A DNA stretch of 64,000 bases from Sinorhizobium meliloti 4H41 (GCF_000375585.1 NZ_AQWP01000002.1:372001-436000); one strand, 5' to 3'. Positions 9,910-19,254 are shown, numbered from the stretch's first letter. Notes: generated by a model not told the origin, from the letters alone. Made by a program: numbers and translations.

Positions 9910-10805
9910 CAATGCCTCCCCTGCTGCGTCGGATCGAGAACATCCCGCAGCGCATCGCCGACCAGGTTGAAGGCGAGCGCGAGCGCCAGGATCGCCGCAC
10001 CCGGTATGAACACCAGCCACGGTGCCGAAGTGAAATAGGTCTGGTTTTCGAAGATGATATTGCCCCAGGAGGGGATGGGCGGCTGCACGCCGATACCGAG
10101 GAATGAAAGCGTCGCCTCCAGAAGCACCGTCGTCGCAATCCCGAGCGTCGCCCAGACGATGATCGTGGACAGGAGATGCGGAAGAATGTGACGGAAGAGA
10201 ATGCGGCCGGCGCCGGCCCCCATGGCCCGCTCGGCAGTCACGAAATCGCGCTCGGCTATCGAGCGGGTTTCGGTATAGACGACGCGGGCGATCTGCACCC
10301 AATTCACCATCGCGATGACCATCGCCACGATCCAGAGGCTGGGTGTGAAGATCGCGGCCAGAACGATGGCAAGGAGGAGCGCCGGAAAGGCCATCATCAG
10401 GTCGGTGAAGCGCATCAGCACGGTGTCCACCCAGCCGCGGAAATAGCCGGCTGCAATGCCGACGAGCGAGCCGATGACGACGGCAATGCCATTGGCGACC
10501 ACGCCGATGACGAGCGAGGTGCGCGCGCCATAGATCAGCCGGCTCAGGAGGTCGCGTCCGACAAGGTCGGTACCGAGCCAGAATTGACTGTTGGGCGGCA
10601 GCGGCGCGCCTTCGATGGTCAGACCCTCGAAGAACTGCTCGTGCGGGTCATAGGGCACGATCCAAGGCGCAAGCGCTGCTGCGCCAACCACCACGATGAT
10701 GACCGCAAGACCGATGAGCGCAAGCGGCCTGCGAAGGAGGCGCGTCCACACGCCCGGTGTCCTATTCTCTTTGCTGCGCGCCGTTTCAGCGGCCATGGTC
10801 GGCAT
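9909..10805 (-). CDS. ABC transporter permease, DppC type
   Basis: 298 residues. A cytoplasmic N-terminus is followed by a first helix (LALIGLAVIIVVVGAAALAPWI), a DppC-type periplasmic loop with FWLGTDLVGRDLLSRLIYGARTSL, and five more helices. The coupling motif TAERAMGAGAGRILFRHILPHLLS is present. The start MPTMAAE at 10805 overlaps the regulator gene by 20 bp; the second Met (10796) is equally plausible. Partner of the DppB-type permease immediately downstream. Confidence 0.94.
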   Translation of the reverse strand: MPTMAAETARSKENRTPGVWTRLLRRPLALIGLAVIIVVVGAAALAPWIVPYDPHEQFFEGLTIEGAPLPPNSQFWLGTDLVGRDLLSRLIYGARTSLVIGVVANGIAVVIGSLVGIAAGYFRGWVDTVLMRFTDLMMAFPALLLAIVLAAIFTPSLWIVAMVIAMVNWVQIARVVYTETRSIAERDFVTAERAMGAGAGRILFRHILPHLLSTIIVWATLGIATTVLLEATLSFLGIGVQPPIPSWGNIIFENQTYFTSAPWLVFIPGAAILALALAFNLVGDALRDVLDPTQQGRH

Positions 10806-11400
10806 TCTTCAATCCGTGGTTCTCGAATTCCTGGACGATCGCCGCGGCAACGTCCTCGATGCTGCAGCTGCGCGACATCGCGGTCAGGCGCAGGTGCTGG
10901 TAGGCTTCGCTGGCCCCGCAGTTCTTCCGGAGCATCAGCAGCGCCGTTGCCTCCGCAAGTTCCTGGCGTCGCGTGAGGCGATGCTTCAATGCGGCGACGT
11001 CACGATCGAGCGCATGGCGGCGGACAAAACTGTGGCTTGCGACCATCAGAGCACTGTACAGCCCGGCGCTGCCGATGGGCTTCAGAAGCTGCGCGTCGGC
11101 CCCTTGCGCGATAGTCCAGGCGATGCGGCCGGGTGCCTCGGAGCCGATCAGTGCGATCATCGGCATGGGTGCTTCCCCCTGACGCCAGGGAAATTGCTCG
11201 TCGTGGCCCATATCTGCGTCGATAAGGAGGACGTTGAACTCCTCTGCAGATCGGTCACCGGGAAAATCCGGCCAGGCCTGTTCCGCCGCAATGCCTATGC
11301 GGGCGCATTGGGCAAAGAGAGCGTCGACGTTCTGATGCGGCCGGTGCAGGATGAGCGCCTGCCAGCCATCGAAATTCGGGGTGTTATGAACAGATCTCAT
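10786..11400 (-). CDS. amiR: AmiR-like ANTAR-domain antitermination regulator
   Basis: 204 residues. The N-terminal half is a degenerate receiver-like domain, and the C-terminal stretch about residues 135-195 (RHALDRDVAALKHRLTRRQ... CGASEAYQHLRLTAMSRSCSIEDVA) matches the RNA-binding ANTAR three-helix domain. In Pseudomonas aeruginosa AmiR binds the leader RNA of the amidase operon and prevents termination, and AmiC sequesters it until an amide binds. The gene overlaps the amiC-like gene by 4 bp, the same coupling as the classical pair. A terminator hairpin upstream of amiC is the predicted target. Confidence 0.88.
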   Translation of the reverse strand: MRSVHNTPNFDGWQALILHRPHQNVDALFAQCARIGIAAEQAWPDFPGDRSAEEFNVLLIDADMGHDEQFPWRQGEAPMPMIALIGSEAPGRIAWTIAQGADAQLLKPIGSAGLYSALMVASHSFVRRHALDRDVAALKHRLTRRQELAEATALLMLRKNCGASEAYQHLRLTAMSRSCSIEDVAAAIVQEFENHGLKNADHGR

Positions 11401-12563
11401 TTCACCACCTTCAGCTCAGGCCGGGCCTCGTTCCCTCCCATCGCGCGGACAAGCGGCGTGGATGTCAGGAACGGATCCGGCGTGATGGCTTCATACGAGC
11501 GCTTGACGATCTCGAAACTGCCATCTGCGCCCGCGCGGCCGATATGGGCCGGCAATTCCACATGGTTCGTCCATCGATCGACGCTGATGGCCCCGAGCGG
11601 TGTGTCGACCGCCTGCCCGCACAGGGCGGCGCGTACAACATCCGCATCGTCGCTGCCGCTGCGCGCGATCGCCTCGGCGATCATCACCACGGCACTGAAT
11701 GCCTGCACATAGAAGGCATCGACTACGGCGCCCGGATCCAGCGCCGCAAGTGTCTTCAGGAAGGCGTCGTTTTCCAGCGACTGGATCGTGCGGAAATAGC
11801 AGCTGACCGTGAAATGCCCCGCCGCGGCGTGTCCGAGCCCGGCGATCTCGCCCTCGTAGAGGTTGCAGCTGATGACCGGGCATTTATCCGGATGGAAGCG
11901 CTCATCCGCTTCAGCGAGAGCGTGAAGCGCGCGCAGGAAAGCGTATGATGACGGGCCGATCAGGTTGTTCAGGATGAAATCCGGTTTCTTCTCGCGCACC
12001 TCGTCGATCAGGTGGACGATATCCGTGTCGCCCATCGACACGAAACGCTCGCCCAGGACCTCGCCGCCCGAGCGATGGAGAATGTCGCGTGCGATTCGGT
12101 TGGTCTCCCAGCCCCAGATATAGTTGGAGCCGACAAGCATCGCTCTGCTGCCGAACCGCGGCGCGATATAGTCGAGAAGCGGCACCAGGTGCTGGTTGGC
12201 ACAGGCGGCAACGTAGATAAGGTTTTCGGAAACCTCGAAACCTTCATAGACGCAAGGATACCAGAGCAGCGCGTCGAGCTTCTCGACCACGGGAATCACT
12301 TCCTTGCGGCTCCAGGAGGTGGTGCAGCCCACCACATGGCGGACACCGTGCTCGCGGATCAGTTGCCTGCAAAGCGGTGCATAGCGATCCGCCTCGCCTG
12401 CCGGATCGAGATGATGGGCCTCGAGCCTGAACGGAAAACGCCCGGACGCATTGACATGCTCGATCGCTGCCATTGCGCCGCCAAAGCCTTGGCCCGCCGG
12501 CTGCGCGTAGCTCCCGCTCCGAGAGAACAATACTCCTACCGGGTAGGTAACGTTGCCTGTCAT
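11397..12563 (-). CDS. amiC: AmiC-like amide sensor (periplasmic-binding-protein fold, cytoplasmic)
   Basis: 388 residues of the type I branched-chain amino acid/urea-binding (AmiC/UrtA) family. Features are VGVLFSRSGSYAQPAGQGFGGAMAAIEHVN, GCTTSWSRKEVIPVVEKLDALLWYP and GSNYIWGWETNRIARDIL. No signal peptide is present, consistent with a cytoplasmic ligand sensor instead of a transport protein. The ATG at 12563 has GAGGGG about 6 bp upstream. It heads the operon and overlaps amiR by 4 bp. By analogy to P. aeruginosa it releases AmiR when a short-chain amide or related ligand binds; the ligand here is unknown. Confidence 0.87.
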   Translation of the reverse strand: MTGNVTYPVGVLFSRSGSYAQPAGQGFGGAMAAIEHVNASGRFPFRLEAHHLDPAGEADRYAPLCRQLIREHGVRHVVGCTTSWSRKEVIPVVEKLDALLWYPCVYEGFEVSENLIYVAACANQHLVPLLDYIAPRFGSRAMLVGSNYIWGWETNRIARDILHRSGGEVLGERFVSMGDTDIVHLIDEVREKKPDFILNNLIGPSSYAFLRALHALAEADERFHPDKCPVISCNLYEGEIAGLGHAAAGHFTVSCYFRTIQSLENDAFLKTLAALDPGAVVDAFYVQAFSAVVMIAEAIARSGSDDADVVRAALCGQAVDTPLGAISVDRWTNHVELPAHIGRAGADGSFEIVKRSYEAITPDPFLTSTPLVRAMGGNEARPELKVVK

Positions 12564-12578
12564 TCGCCCCTCAAATGC

Positions 12579-12619
12579 AAAAAGGCCCCGCAGAGAAACA
12601 AAGTTTCCCTTCGAGGCCC
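12579..12619 (-). terminator. Leader terminator hairpin, predicted ANTAR antitermination target
   Basis: On the minus strand GGGCCTC (12619-12613) pairs with GGGGCC (12589-12584). An inner GGAAAC/GTTTCT stem extends it, and TTTTT (12583-12579) follows at once. It sits between the promoter and the amiC start, so transcripts would stop unless antiterminated. The co-encoded AmiR-like protein is the obvious candidate to act here. Confidence 0.78.
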
Positions 12620-12644
12620 AGATGCCGACAGATAATTTCAGCCA

Positions 12645-12672
12645 AGCCTAACGTTAGGATACGACTTGTCAA
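12645..12672 (-). promoter_or_regulatory. Predicted promoter of the amide operon with palindrome over the -10
   Basis: Minus-strand -35 TTGACA (12672-12667, a perfect match), 16 bp spacer, and a weak -10 TAGGCT (12650-12645). A perfect 12 bp palindrome CCTAACGTTAGG (12647-12658) overlaps the -10 and could be a repressor site. The distance to the terminator hairpin fits a short transcribed leader. Confidence 0.55.
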
Positions 12673-12723
12673 TACGAAAGGACATGGCGGCGACGATTTC
12701 CTGTCCGGATCTTGCCGTGCCCG

Positions 12724-13149
12724 CTAGAATACCGCCAGCAGAAGCGCACCGGCCGCAATCAGACCGACGCCGAGCCAGTTGATCAGATTGAGCTTCTCGC
12801 CGAGAAAAAGCACGCCGAACAGCGCGACGAATATGATCGACAGCTTGTCGACCGGTGCCACGCGAGCGGCATCGCCCAGCTTGAGCGCGCGGAAATAGGC
12901 GAGCCACGACGCCCCTGTCGCAAGACCGGACAGGCCGAGGAAGAGCCAGGTTCGGCCGGAGATCTCCGTTGGGCGCTGCCATTGTCCGGTCACTGCAACG
13001 ATGCTCACGACAACGACAAGAATGATGGCTGTTCGGATCAGCGTCGCGAAGTCGGAGGTGATGTCTGCGACGCCGATCTTGGCGAAAATGGCAGTTAGCG
13101 CTGCGAAGACCGCGGAGAGCAGCGCCCAGAACTGCCAGGCCTGCGTCAT
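12724..13149 (-). CDS. Half-size EamA/DMT-family membrane protein
   Basis: 141 residues with one EamA domain (about 4-5 helices), half the size of the usual 10-helix drug/metabolite transporters. Such proteins need to dimerise. Landmarks are AIFAKIGVADITSDFATLIRT, ASWLAYFRALKLGDAARVAPVDKLS and VLFLGEKLNLINWLGVGLI. The ATG at 13149 shares one base with the cobO stop (TGATG), so it is translationally coupled to the last cob gene of the riboswitch operon. Substrate is unknown; a role in handling a precursor, cobalt or corrinoid is only a guess from position. Confidence 0.85.
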   Translation of the reverse strand: MTQAWQFWALLSAVFAALTAIFAKIGVADITSDFATLIRTAIILVVVVSIVAVTGQWQRPTEISGRTWLFLGLSGLATGASWLAYFRALKLGDAARVAPVDKLSIIFVALFGVLFLGEKLNLINWLGVGLIAAGALLLAVF

Positions 13150-13793
13150 CAGAATTCCACGCCCTTCTGACCCTTGATGCCCGAGCGGAAGGGGTGTTTC
13201 ACCAGTTCCATCTCCGTTACCAGATCGGCGATCTCGATCAGGTCTTCCTTGGCGTTGCGGCCGGTCAGGACCACATGCGTCATGTGCGGCTTCTCCTCCT
13301 TGAGAAAGCGCACGACCTCGGCGACCTCGATGTAGTCGTAGCGCAGCGCGATGTTGATCTCGTCGAGGAGCACCATGGAGTTGCGTTCGTCGCGGATGAG
13401 CTCCTTTGCCTTCTCCCACGCCTTTGCCGCCATTGCGACGTCGCGCGCGCGATCCTGCGTCTCCCAGGTGAAGCCTTCGCCGAGCGTGTAGAACTGGCAG
13501 ATATCGCCGAAATGTTTCTCGATCAGATCACGCTCGCCCGTGTGCATGGCGCCCTTGATGAACTGAACGACGGCGCAGGGCATTCCGTGGGCGATGTGGC
13601 GAAAGATCATACCGAAGCCGGCCGTCGATTTGCCCTTGCCCTTGCCGGTGTGGACGATGATCAAGCCTTTTTCGTCCGTTTTGGTGGCCATGATCTTGTC
13701 GCGGGCGGTCTTCTTCTTCGCCATCTTCATGGCGTGGCGCGCTTCGTCCTTCTCGGCGATCGGTTCGCCGGTATTCGCGGTCTCGTCGTTCAT
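13149..13793 (-). CDS. cobO: Cob(I)yrinic acid a,c-diamide adenosyltransferase CobO
   Basis: 214 residues. CobO/BtuR/CobA-type ATP:corrinoid adenosyltransferase. The P-loop HTGKGKGKSTAGFGM (about residues 48-62) is the family signature, followed by VVQFIKGAMHTGERDL, LDEINIALRYDYI and VLTGRNAKEDLIEIADLVTEM. A Lys-rich N-terminal extension (about 40 residues) precedes the P-loop, as in rhizobial members. It makes the adenosyl-Co bond on the diamide. It starts 10 bp after the cobN stop and is coupled to the EamA gene. Confidence 0.95.
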   Translation of the reverse strand: MNDETANTGEPIAEKDEARHAMKMAKKKTARDKIMATKTDEKGLIIVHTGKGKGKSTAGFGMIFRHIAHGMPCAVVQFIKGAMHTGERDLIEKHFGDICQFYTLGEGFTWETQDRARDVAMAAKAWEKAKELIRDERNSMVLLDEINIALRYDYIEVAEVVRFLKEEKPHMTHVVLTGRNAKEDLIEIADLVTEMELVKHPFRSGIKGQKGVEF

Positions 13794-13803
13794 GATGTCC
13801 TCC

Positions 13804-16800
13804 CTATTGGTTTCCGGCCATCAGGCGATCGGTAGCCGCGCGGCCGGAAAGGCTGTTCAGTTCGAATCGCGCCGAGTTGGAGCGCGGGTTCCATAGGCCG
13901 CGGTCGATCGCCTCCAGCAGCCTCTCCGATATTTCCGAAAGCGCGGCCGGGTTCTTTTCGCGCAGGAACCGGAGGACTTTTTCGTCGGCAATATAGGCCT
14001 GATAGGCTGCCTCGAAATGATGATCGCGCACCGCCCCGGTGGTCGCAGCGAAGGCGAACATGTAATCGATCGTCGCGGCGATTTCGAAGGCTCCCTTGTA
14101 GCCGTGGCGCATCACGCCGTCGATCCACTTCGGATTGACGACGCGGGCACGCACCACGCGGCCGATCTCCTCCTCGAGCGAGCGGATGACCGGCTTTTCG
14201 GGGCGCGAATGGTCGTTGTGGTAGATGGCCGGACGCTGACCGCCGAGATGCTCAGCCGCAGCGCTCATGCCGCCCTCGAACTGGTAGTAGTCGTCGCTGT
14301 CGAGCAGATCATGCTCGCGGTTGTCCTGGTTCTGGACCACGGCTTCGATCGAGCGCAGGCGCTCCTCGAAAAGGCCCCGCTCCGCCTTTCCATCCTCGCC
14401 GGCACCGTAAGCGTAACCGCCCCAGATGAGGTAAGCCTCGGCAAGATCGCCGCGCGTTTCCCAGTTCTTCTCATCGACAAGCGCCTGCAGGCCCGCTCCG
14501 TAAGCGCCGGGTTTCGAACCGAAGACGCGATAGGAGGCACGGCGTTGAGCCTCCTTCACGTCGGCGCCCCGCTCTTCCCACCGCCGCGTTTCGGCACGCA
14601 TGCGGGCGGCGATCATATTGTCGGCATCGTCCTCGTCGAGCGCGCCGACCGCGCGGACCGCCTTGTCGAAGAGTGCTATCTGCTCGGGAAAGGCGTCGCG
14701 GAAGAAGCCGGATATACGCAGGGTGACGTCGACACGGGGACGGCCGAGAACGGCAAGCGGAACGATTTCGTAGCCGGTCACGCGGCGCGAGGCCATGTCC
14801 CAGACGGGCTTTGCGCCGATCAGTGCCAAAGCCTGGGCGATGTCGTCGCCGCCGGTACGCATGTTGGAGGTGCCCCAGGCCGTCAATCCGAAAGAGGACG
14901 GCCATTCGCCGTGGTCCTGCAGGTAGCGGCGGATAAGCAGCTCCGCCGATTTCCTGCCGAGCTCATAGGCCGCCGGAGTCGGCACGGAGCGGCTGTCCAC
15001 CGAATAGAAGTTGCGCCCCGTCGGCAGCACGTCCGGACGGCCGCGCGTCGGCGCACCCGAGGGACCGGGGGCGACAAACCGGCCGTCGAGGCCGGTCAGC
15101 AGACCCTTGATTTCCGCCTCGCCGGAGCTCTGGATCGAAGGCTTCAGCCGCGTCTCGACCACGTCAAGTACGGCGCGGCTGTTGGTCCATCCCACCGGGC
15201 AGACGATTTCGCCTGAAACGAGCTTCGCTGCAAGCAGTTCGATGCGCTCGACGGTGTCGCCGGCGGTGCGCCATGGCGCATCCGAGAGGGCGGCGAGAAG
15301 ATCGGGCTTCGGGCCGGCCCAAGGATCGGACATGACGCAATCGAGCGGGTCGAAGGGTTGCGGCAAAGCCACGTGCAATCTCAAGTCCGCCGCAATTGCC
15401 CGCTGCAGGCTCTGATCTCCGCCCTCACCCAGACCCCGCGGCACACGGGCGAGCGCGACCGTAAGATCGGTCAAAAGCCTTCCCTTCGGCGCCAGGCCGA
15501 AGATATGCAACCCGTCGCGGATCTGCATTTCCTTCAGGTCACAGAGATAGGCATCGAGTTTTTCGAGCGCCTGGTTCTCGCTGTCGCCCTTCTCGATGCC
15601 GGCGTCGTGGTCGAGGCCGATGTCGCGGACGAGATCGAGGATCTGCCGGCTGAGCAGCCTGAGCCGCCGGGGATCGCCGCCCGCAGCCTCGTAGTACTCG
15701 TCGACCAGCGCCTCCAGGTCCTTCAGCGGTCCGTAGGACTCCGCCCGCGTCAAAGGTGGCGTCAGATGGTCGATGATGACGGCGCTGGTTCGCCGCTTGG
15801 CCTGCGTGCCCTCGCCGGGATCGTTGACGATGAAGGGATAAAGATGCGGCATCGGGCCGAATATCGCCTCGGGGTAGCACTCTTCGGAAAGCGCCAGCGC
15901 CTTTCCGGGGAGCCATTCGAGGTTGCCGTGCTTGCCCATATGGACGATCGCATGGGCGCCGAATACCTCGCGCAAATAGGCATAGAAAGCGAGATAGCCG
16001 TGCGGCGGCACGAGGTCCGGATCGTGATAGGTTTCCTTCGCATCGATATTGTAGCCGCGCGCCGGCTGGATGCCCACGAGCACATCGCCGAAGCGCGCGA
16101 GCGGCAGGGCGAATACCCCGTCGATGTAGAAGGGGTCGGCCTGCGGCGCGCCCCAGCGCGCGGTCACTTCCTGCTGAATCTTTTTCGGAAGCGCTTCGAA
16201 GAAACCCTTGTAGCGATTCAAGGAAATCGTTTCGCGGATTTCACGGTCGCCGCTCGCCGCATTGGTCGGCCCGGCCATCAGAAAGCGGATCAGCGCGTCG
16301 CCGTCATCAGGAACATTGCCGACAGCATAGCCTTCCGCGGTCATCGCTTTCAGCACTTCGATCGTGCCGGCAGGCGTATCGAGACCCACGCCGTTTCCGA
16401 GGCGTCCGTCGCGGTTCGGATAGTTGGCCATGACGATGGCAACCCGGCGGCCACCGGGCGGGGTCCGGCGCAGCTTCGTCCAATTGGCGGCAAGGCGCGC
16501 CGCGAAACGTGCACGATCCGCAAGCGGCTCGTGTCCGACGATATTGGCCTCCACCAGCGGGTCGTAAACCGAGGCAGCCTTGAAGGAAACGGCACGGGAG
16601 AGAACCCTCCCGTCCACCTCCGGCAACGCGACATTCATGCCGAGATCGCGGGCCATCAGCCCTTGAGCCGAAGCTTCCCAGGCCTCCCGCGACGAGCCGG
16701 AAAAGATGACCTGCAGCACCGGCGCGCCGCCTGATTCGAGCACGGTCGGCTGGCGGTCCGCGCCGGGTGCGGAAACGGCAAAGCCCGTGGCGTTCATCAC

Positions 16801-17619
16801 GACATCCGGCACTGCTTCGGCGAAGATCGCTTCGACCGTGCCGATCGAGACCGGATCCTTGAGGCTGGAGACGAAAACGGGGAGCGCCCGCACAGCCTCG
16901 GCCGCCAGAGCCTCGATCAGCGCCTCCACCGGCTTCGTCTCTCCGCTCTGGACGAGCGCGCGGTAGAAGCAGATGGCGACGGTGGGTTCGTGTTCCGCTC
17001 TGTCCACCTGACCGGGGGTTACAGCCGGACGCGCTTCGGACAGGCGCACCCATTCCTCGACGCCGATCACGCCCCTGCCAGGCCACCATATCCCCGCCTT
17101 GAGCAACGGCCGCGCCGGCTGCGGCTTGTCGCCGCCATCGATCAATACCTGCGCGTAATCGAGGAACAGGCCGGCATTCTCCGCGCCGCCTTCGGTGCAA
17201 TACGCCCAAAGGCGCTGCCGATCTTCCACCGATACGGTGGAAAACGGGTCGAGGCCCGGGTCCGGCTTGTCGTCGCCCGGCAACACGGCGATCTGGAACT
17301 TATTCGCAACCGCCGCGGCGTAGAGCGCCTCGAGGACGTAACGGAAGTAGCTCGCACCACCGAGCGGCCGTACGACGATCAGTTTCGCATGCCTCGCCGT
17401 GCGTTCGACGTAAGTGTCGACCGACATGGGGTGCATGAGATTCATCAGGCTGGCGATCCGCAGGCTTCTTGCGCCCGCGCGCTGACGATGGGCAGCCGCG
17501 ATCGAGGCAAGCTCCGTATCGGCCGCCGACAGGAACAATATGTCGCCCGGGCTCTGTCCCAGGTCGATCGCCTCATTACCGTCGGCGATCGTTCCTTTCT
17601 GAGCTAGGAGGAGATGCAT
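13804..17619 (-). CDS. cobN: Cobaltochelatase large subunit CobN
   Basis: 1271 residues, matching the roughly 1275 of P. denitrificans CobN. This is the large, corrin-binding subunit of the ATP-dependent aerobic cobaltochelatase (with CobS and CobT, which are not in this window). It inserts Co(II) into hydrogenobyrinic acid a,c-diamide. Recognisable blocks are RRVAIVMANYPNRDGRLGNG, HAIVHMGKHGNLEWLPGKAL, TSAVIIDHLTPPLTRAESYG, AWGTSNMRTGGDDIAQALAL and, near the end, NPKWIDGVMRHGYKGAFEIA. The ATG at 17619 has AGGGAG upstream. It lies between cobW and cobO and should be controlled by the upstream cobalamin riboswitch. Confidence 0.97.
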   Translation of the reverse strand: MHLLLAQKGTIADGNEAIDLGQSPGDILFLSAADTELASIAAAHRQRAGARSLRIASLMNLMHPMSVDTYVERTARHAKLIVVRPLGGASYFRYVLEALYAAAVANKFQIAVLPGDDKPDPGLDPFSTVSVEDRQRLWAYCTEGGAENAGLFLDYAQVLIDGGDKPQPARPLLKAGIWWPGRGVIGVEEWVRLSEARPAVTPGQVDRAEHEPTVAICFYRALVQSGETKPVEALIEALAAEAVRALPVFVSSLKDPVSIGTVEAIFAEAVPDVVMNATGFAVSAPGADRQPTVLESGGAPVLQVIFSGSSREAWEASAQGLMARDLGMNVALPEVDGRVLSRAVSFKAASVYDPLVEANIVGHEPLADRARFAARLAANWTKLRRTPPGGRRVAIVMANYPNRDGRLGNGVGLDTPAGTIEVLKAMTAEGYAVGNVPDDGDALIRFLMAGPTNAASGDREIRETISLNRYKGFFEALPKKIQQEVTARWGAPQADPFYIDGVFALPLARFGDVLVGIQPARGYNIDAKETYHDPDLVPPHGYLAFYAYLREVFGAHAIVHMGKHGNLEWLPGKALALSEECYPEAIFGPMPHLYPFIVNDPGEGTQAKRRTSAVIIDHLTPPLTRAESYGPLKDLEALVDEYYEAAGGDPRRLRLLSRQILDLVRDIGLDHDAGIEKGDSENQALEKLDAYLCDLKEMQIRDGLHIFGLAPKGRLLTDLTVALARVPRGLGEGGDQSLQRAIAADLRLHVALPQPFDPLDCVMSDPWAGPKPDLLAALSDAPWRTAGDTVERIELLAAKLVSGEIVCPVGWTNSRAVLDVVETRLKPSIQSSGEAEIKGLLTGLDGRFVAPGPSGAPTRGRPDVLPTGRNFYSVDSRSVPTPAAYELGRKSAELLIRRYLQDHGEWPSSFGLTAWGTSNMRTGGDDIAQALALIGAKPVWDMASRRVTGYEIVPLAVLGRPRVDVTLRISGFFRDAFPEQIALFDKAVRAVGALDEDDADNMIAARMRAETRRWEERGADVKEAQRRASYRVFGSKPGAYGAGLQALVDEKNWETRGDLAEAYLIWGGYAYGAGEDGKAERGLFEERLRSIEAVVQNQDNREHDLLDSDDYYQFEGGMSAAAEHLGGQRPAIYHNDHSRPEKPVIRSLEEEIGRVVRARVVNPKWIDGVMRHGYKGAFEIAATIDYMFAFAATTGAVRDHHFEAAYQAYIADEKVLRFLREKNPAALSEISERLLEAIDRGLWNPRSNSARFELNSLSGRAATDRLMAGNQ

Positions 17620-17658
17620 GGATGCTCCCTGGACTCCTCGTTCAAATTCGAAGCCATT

Positions 17659-18723
17659 TCACGCGAGCGCCGAAATCGCTGCGCGCACGGCGGGCTCGTC
17701 CATGTCATGCAGCCCGATGACGACGAGACGCGTGCCGCGTGTTTCGCCGGAAGCCCATGCGCGGTCGAAATACTGGTCGATGCGGCTGCCGACCGCCTGG
17801 ACCAAGAGGCGCATCGGCTTGCCCGGAACGTCGACGAAGCCCTTGAGGCGCAGCACGTCGTGCTTTGAGATGACGCCCTTGAGCTTTTCAATGAAAGCGG
17901 CAGGGTCGGCTATGGCGCCAAGCTCTACGACGAAGCTGTCGAACTCGTCATGATCATGCTCCTCGCCTGCCTCATGCTCCATCTCGTGGTGAGACTTGCG
18001 GTTGACGATATCGCCCTCCGTACCCACTCCGAGCCCGAGCAGGATGGCGGCGGCTACCTCGCCGTTCCTCGCCTCGATCATCGTCGGCTTGCGGCTGATG
18101 CGGGAGGCCACCTCTTCGCGCACGGACTGCAGCCCCGCGGCGTCGATAAGGTCCGTCTTGTTGAGAACGATGAGGTCCGCGGCGGTGAGCTGATCCTCGA
18201 AAAGTTCTTCGAGCGGGCTCTCGTGGTCGAGATTATCGTCGCCGACACGCAGCGCGTCTACCTTGTCGTGATCATCGGCAAAGCGGCCCGCGGCGACCGC
18301 CGCACTATCGACGACGGTAACGACGCCGTCGACCGTTACCTCGCTGCGGATGTCCGGCCAGTTGAATGCGGCGACGAGCGGCTGCGGCAGCGCCAGGCCG
18401 GAGGTTTCGATGACGATATGATCCGGCCGGTTCTCCCTCTCGAGCAGCTTCGTCATGGTCGGGATGAAGTCGTCGGCTACGGTGCAGCAGATGCAGCCAT
18501 TGGTCAGTTCGATGATGTCCTCTTCCGAACAGGCTTCCGCTCCGCAGCCCTTCAGCACATCGCCGTCGACACCGAGATCACCGAATTCGTTGATGATCAG
18601 CGCGATGCGCTTGCCGTCGGCATTCTGCAGCAGGTTGCGGATCATCGTCGTCTTGCCGGCACCGAGAAAGCCGGTGATGACGGTAGCCGGTATTTTGCCC
18701 TGCGGCGCCCTTGCGAGTGTCAT
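17659..18723 (-). CDS. cobW: CobW, G3E GTPase / putative metal chaperone
   Basis: 354 residues. P-loop GTPase of the COG0523 family: Walker A GFLGAGKTT (about residues 18-26), metal-binding GCICC motif in ELTNGCICCTVADDF, and NKTD base-recognition motif. A His/Asp/Glu-rich stretch (HHEMEHEAGEEHDHDE) precedes the CobW C-terminal domain. CobW is thought to deliver cobalt to the cobaltochelatase, and its position directly before cobN fits that. It starts 3 bp after the cobP stop. Confidence 0.95.
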   Translation of the reverse strand: MTLARAPQGKIPATVITGFLGAGKTTMIRNLLQNADGKRIALIINEFGDLGVDGDVLKGCGAEACSEEDIIELTNGCICCTVADDFIPTMTKLLERENRPDHIVIETSGLALPQPLVAAFNWPDIRSEVTVDGVVTVVDSAAVAAGRFADDHDKVDALRVGDDNLDHESPLEELFEDQLTAADLIVLNKTDLIDAAGLQSVREEVASRISRKPTMIEARNGEVAAAILLGLGVGTEGDIVNRKSHHEMEHEAGEEHDHDEFDSFVVELGAIADPAAFIEKLKGVISKHDVLRLKGFVDVPGKPMRLLVQAVGSRIDQYFDRAWASGETRGTRLVVIGLHDMDEPAVRAAISALA

Positions 18724-18726
18724 GGA

Positions 18727-19254
18727 TCAACCCTTCATTTTCAGCGGCAGTCCGGCCGCGACAAAGTAAACTTCTGCGGATTTCTCCGCCACGATCTGGT
18801 GGAGCCGGCCGGCGTGATCGCGAAAGTCGCGCGCCATCCGGTTTTCCGGGACGATCCCGAGACCGACCTCGTTAGAGACGAAAACGAGTCGCGAGCGCGC
18901 CGCGGGCAGAAAGGCGGCGAGCGCGGCGAATTCGGCGGCCATGTCGCGCTCCTCCATCATCAGATTGGTCACCCACAGGGTCAGGCAGTCTATGAGGACA
19001 GCCCGGCTGGGCTCATCGATGCGGCGAAGCAGCCCCACGAGATCGAGCGGTTCCTCGTGGGTGGTCCAACCCTTCCCCTGCCGAGTAGCCTGGTGAAGGG
19101 CGATGCGTTCCCGCATCTCCTCGTCGAAGGCCCGGCCGGTCGCAAGATAGTGCATCGGAGACCCGGTGGCCTCGACGAGTTTTTCCGCGAAGGTGGATTT
19201 TCCCGAACGCGCGCCGCCAAGCACGAGGATCGGGCCGAGATTGGAAATGTCCAT
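18727..19254 (-). CDS. cobP: Adenosylcobinamide kinase / adenosylcobinamide-phosphate guanylyltransferase CobP (CobU)
   Basis: 175 residues. Bifunctional enzyme phosphorylating adenosylcobinamide and then forming adenosyl-GDP-cobinamide in nucleotide-loop assembly. P-loop GGARSGKST is at residues 13-21; [13 protein letters not shown] and [23 protein letters not shown] are CobU family blocks. I chose the ATG at 19254 because the P-loop starts 12 residues later; the upstream extension to 19350 lies in the riboswitch expression platform. First structural gene of the riboswitch operon. Confidence 0.94.
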   Translation of the reverse strand: MDISNLGPILVLGGARSGKSTFAEKLVEATGSPMHYLATGRAFDEEMRERIALHQATRQGKGWTTHEEPLDLVGLLRRIDEPSRAVLIDCLTLWVTNLMMEERDMAAEFAALAAFLPAARSRLVFVSNEVGLGIVPENRMARDFRDHAGRLHQIVAEKSAEVYFVAAGLPLKMKG

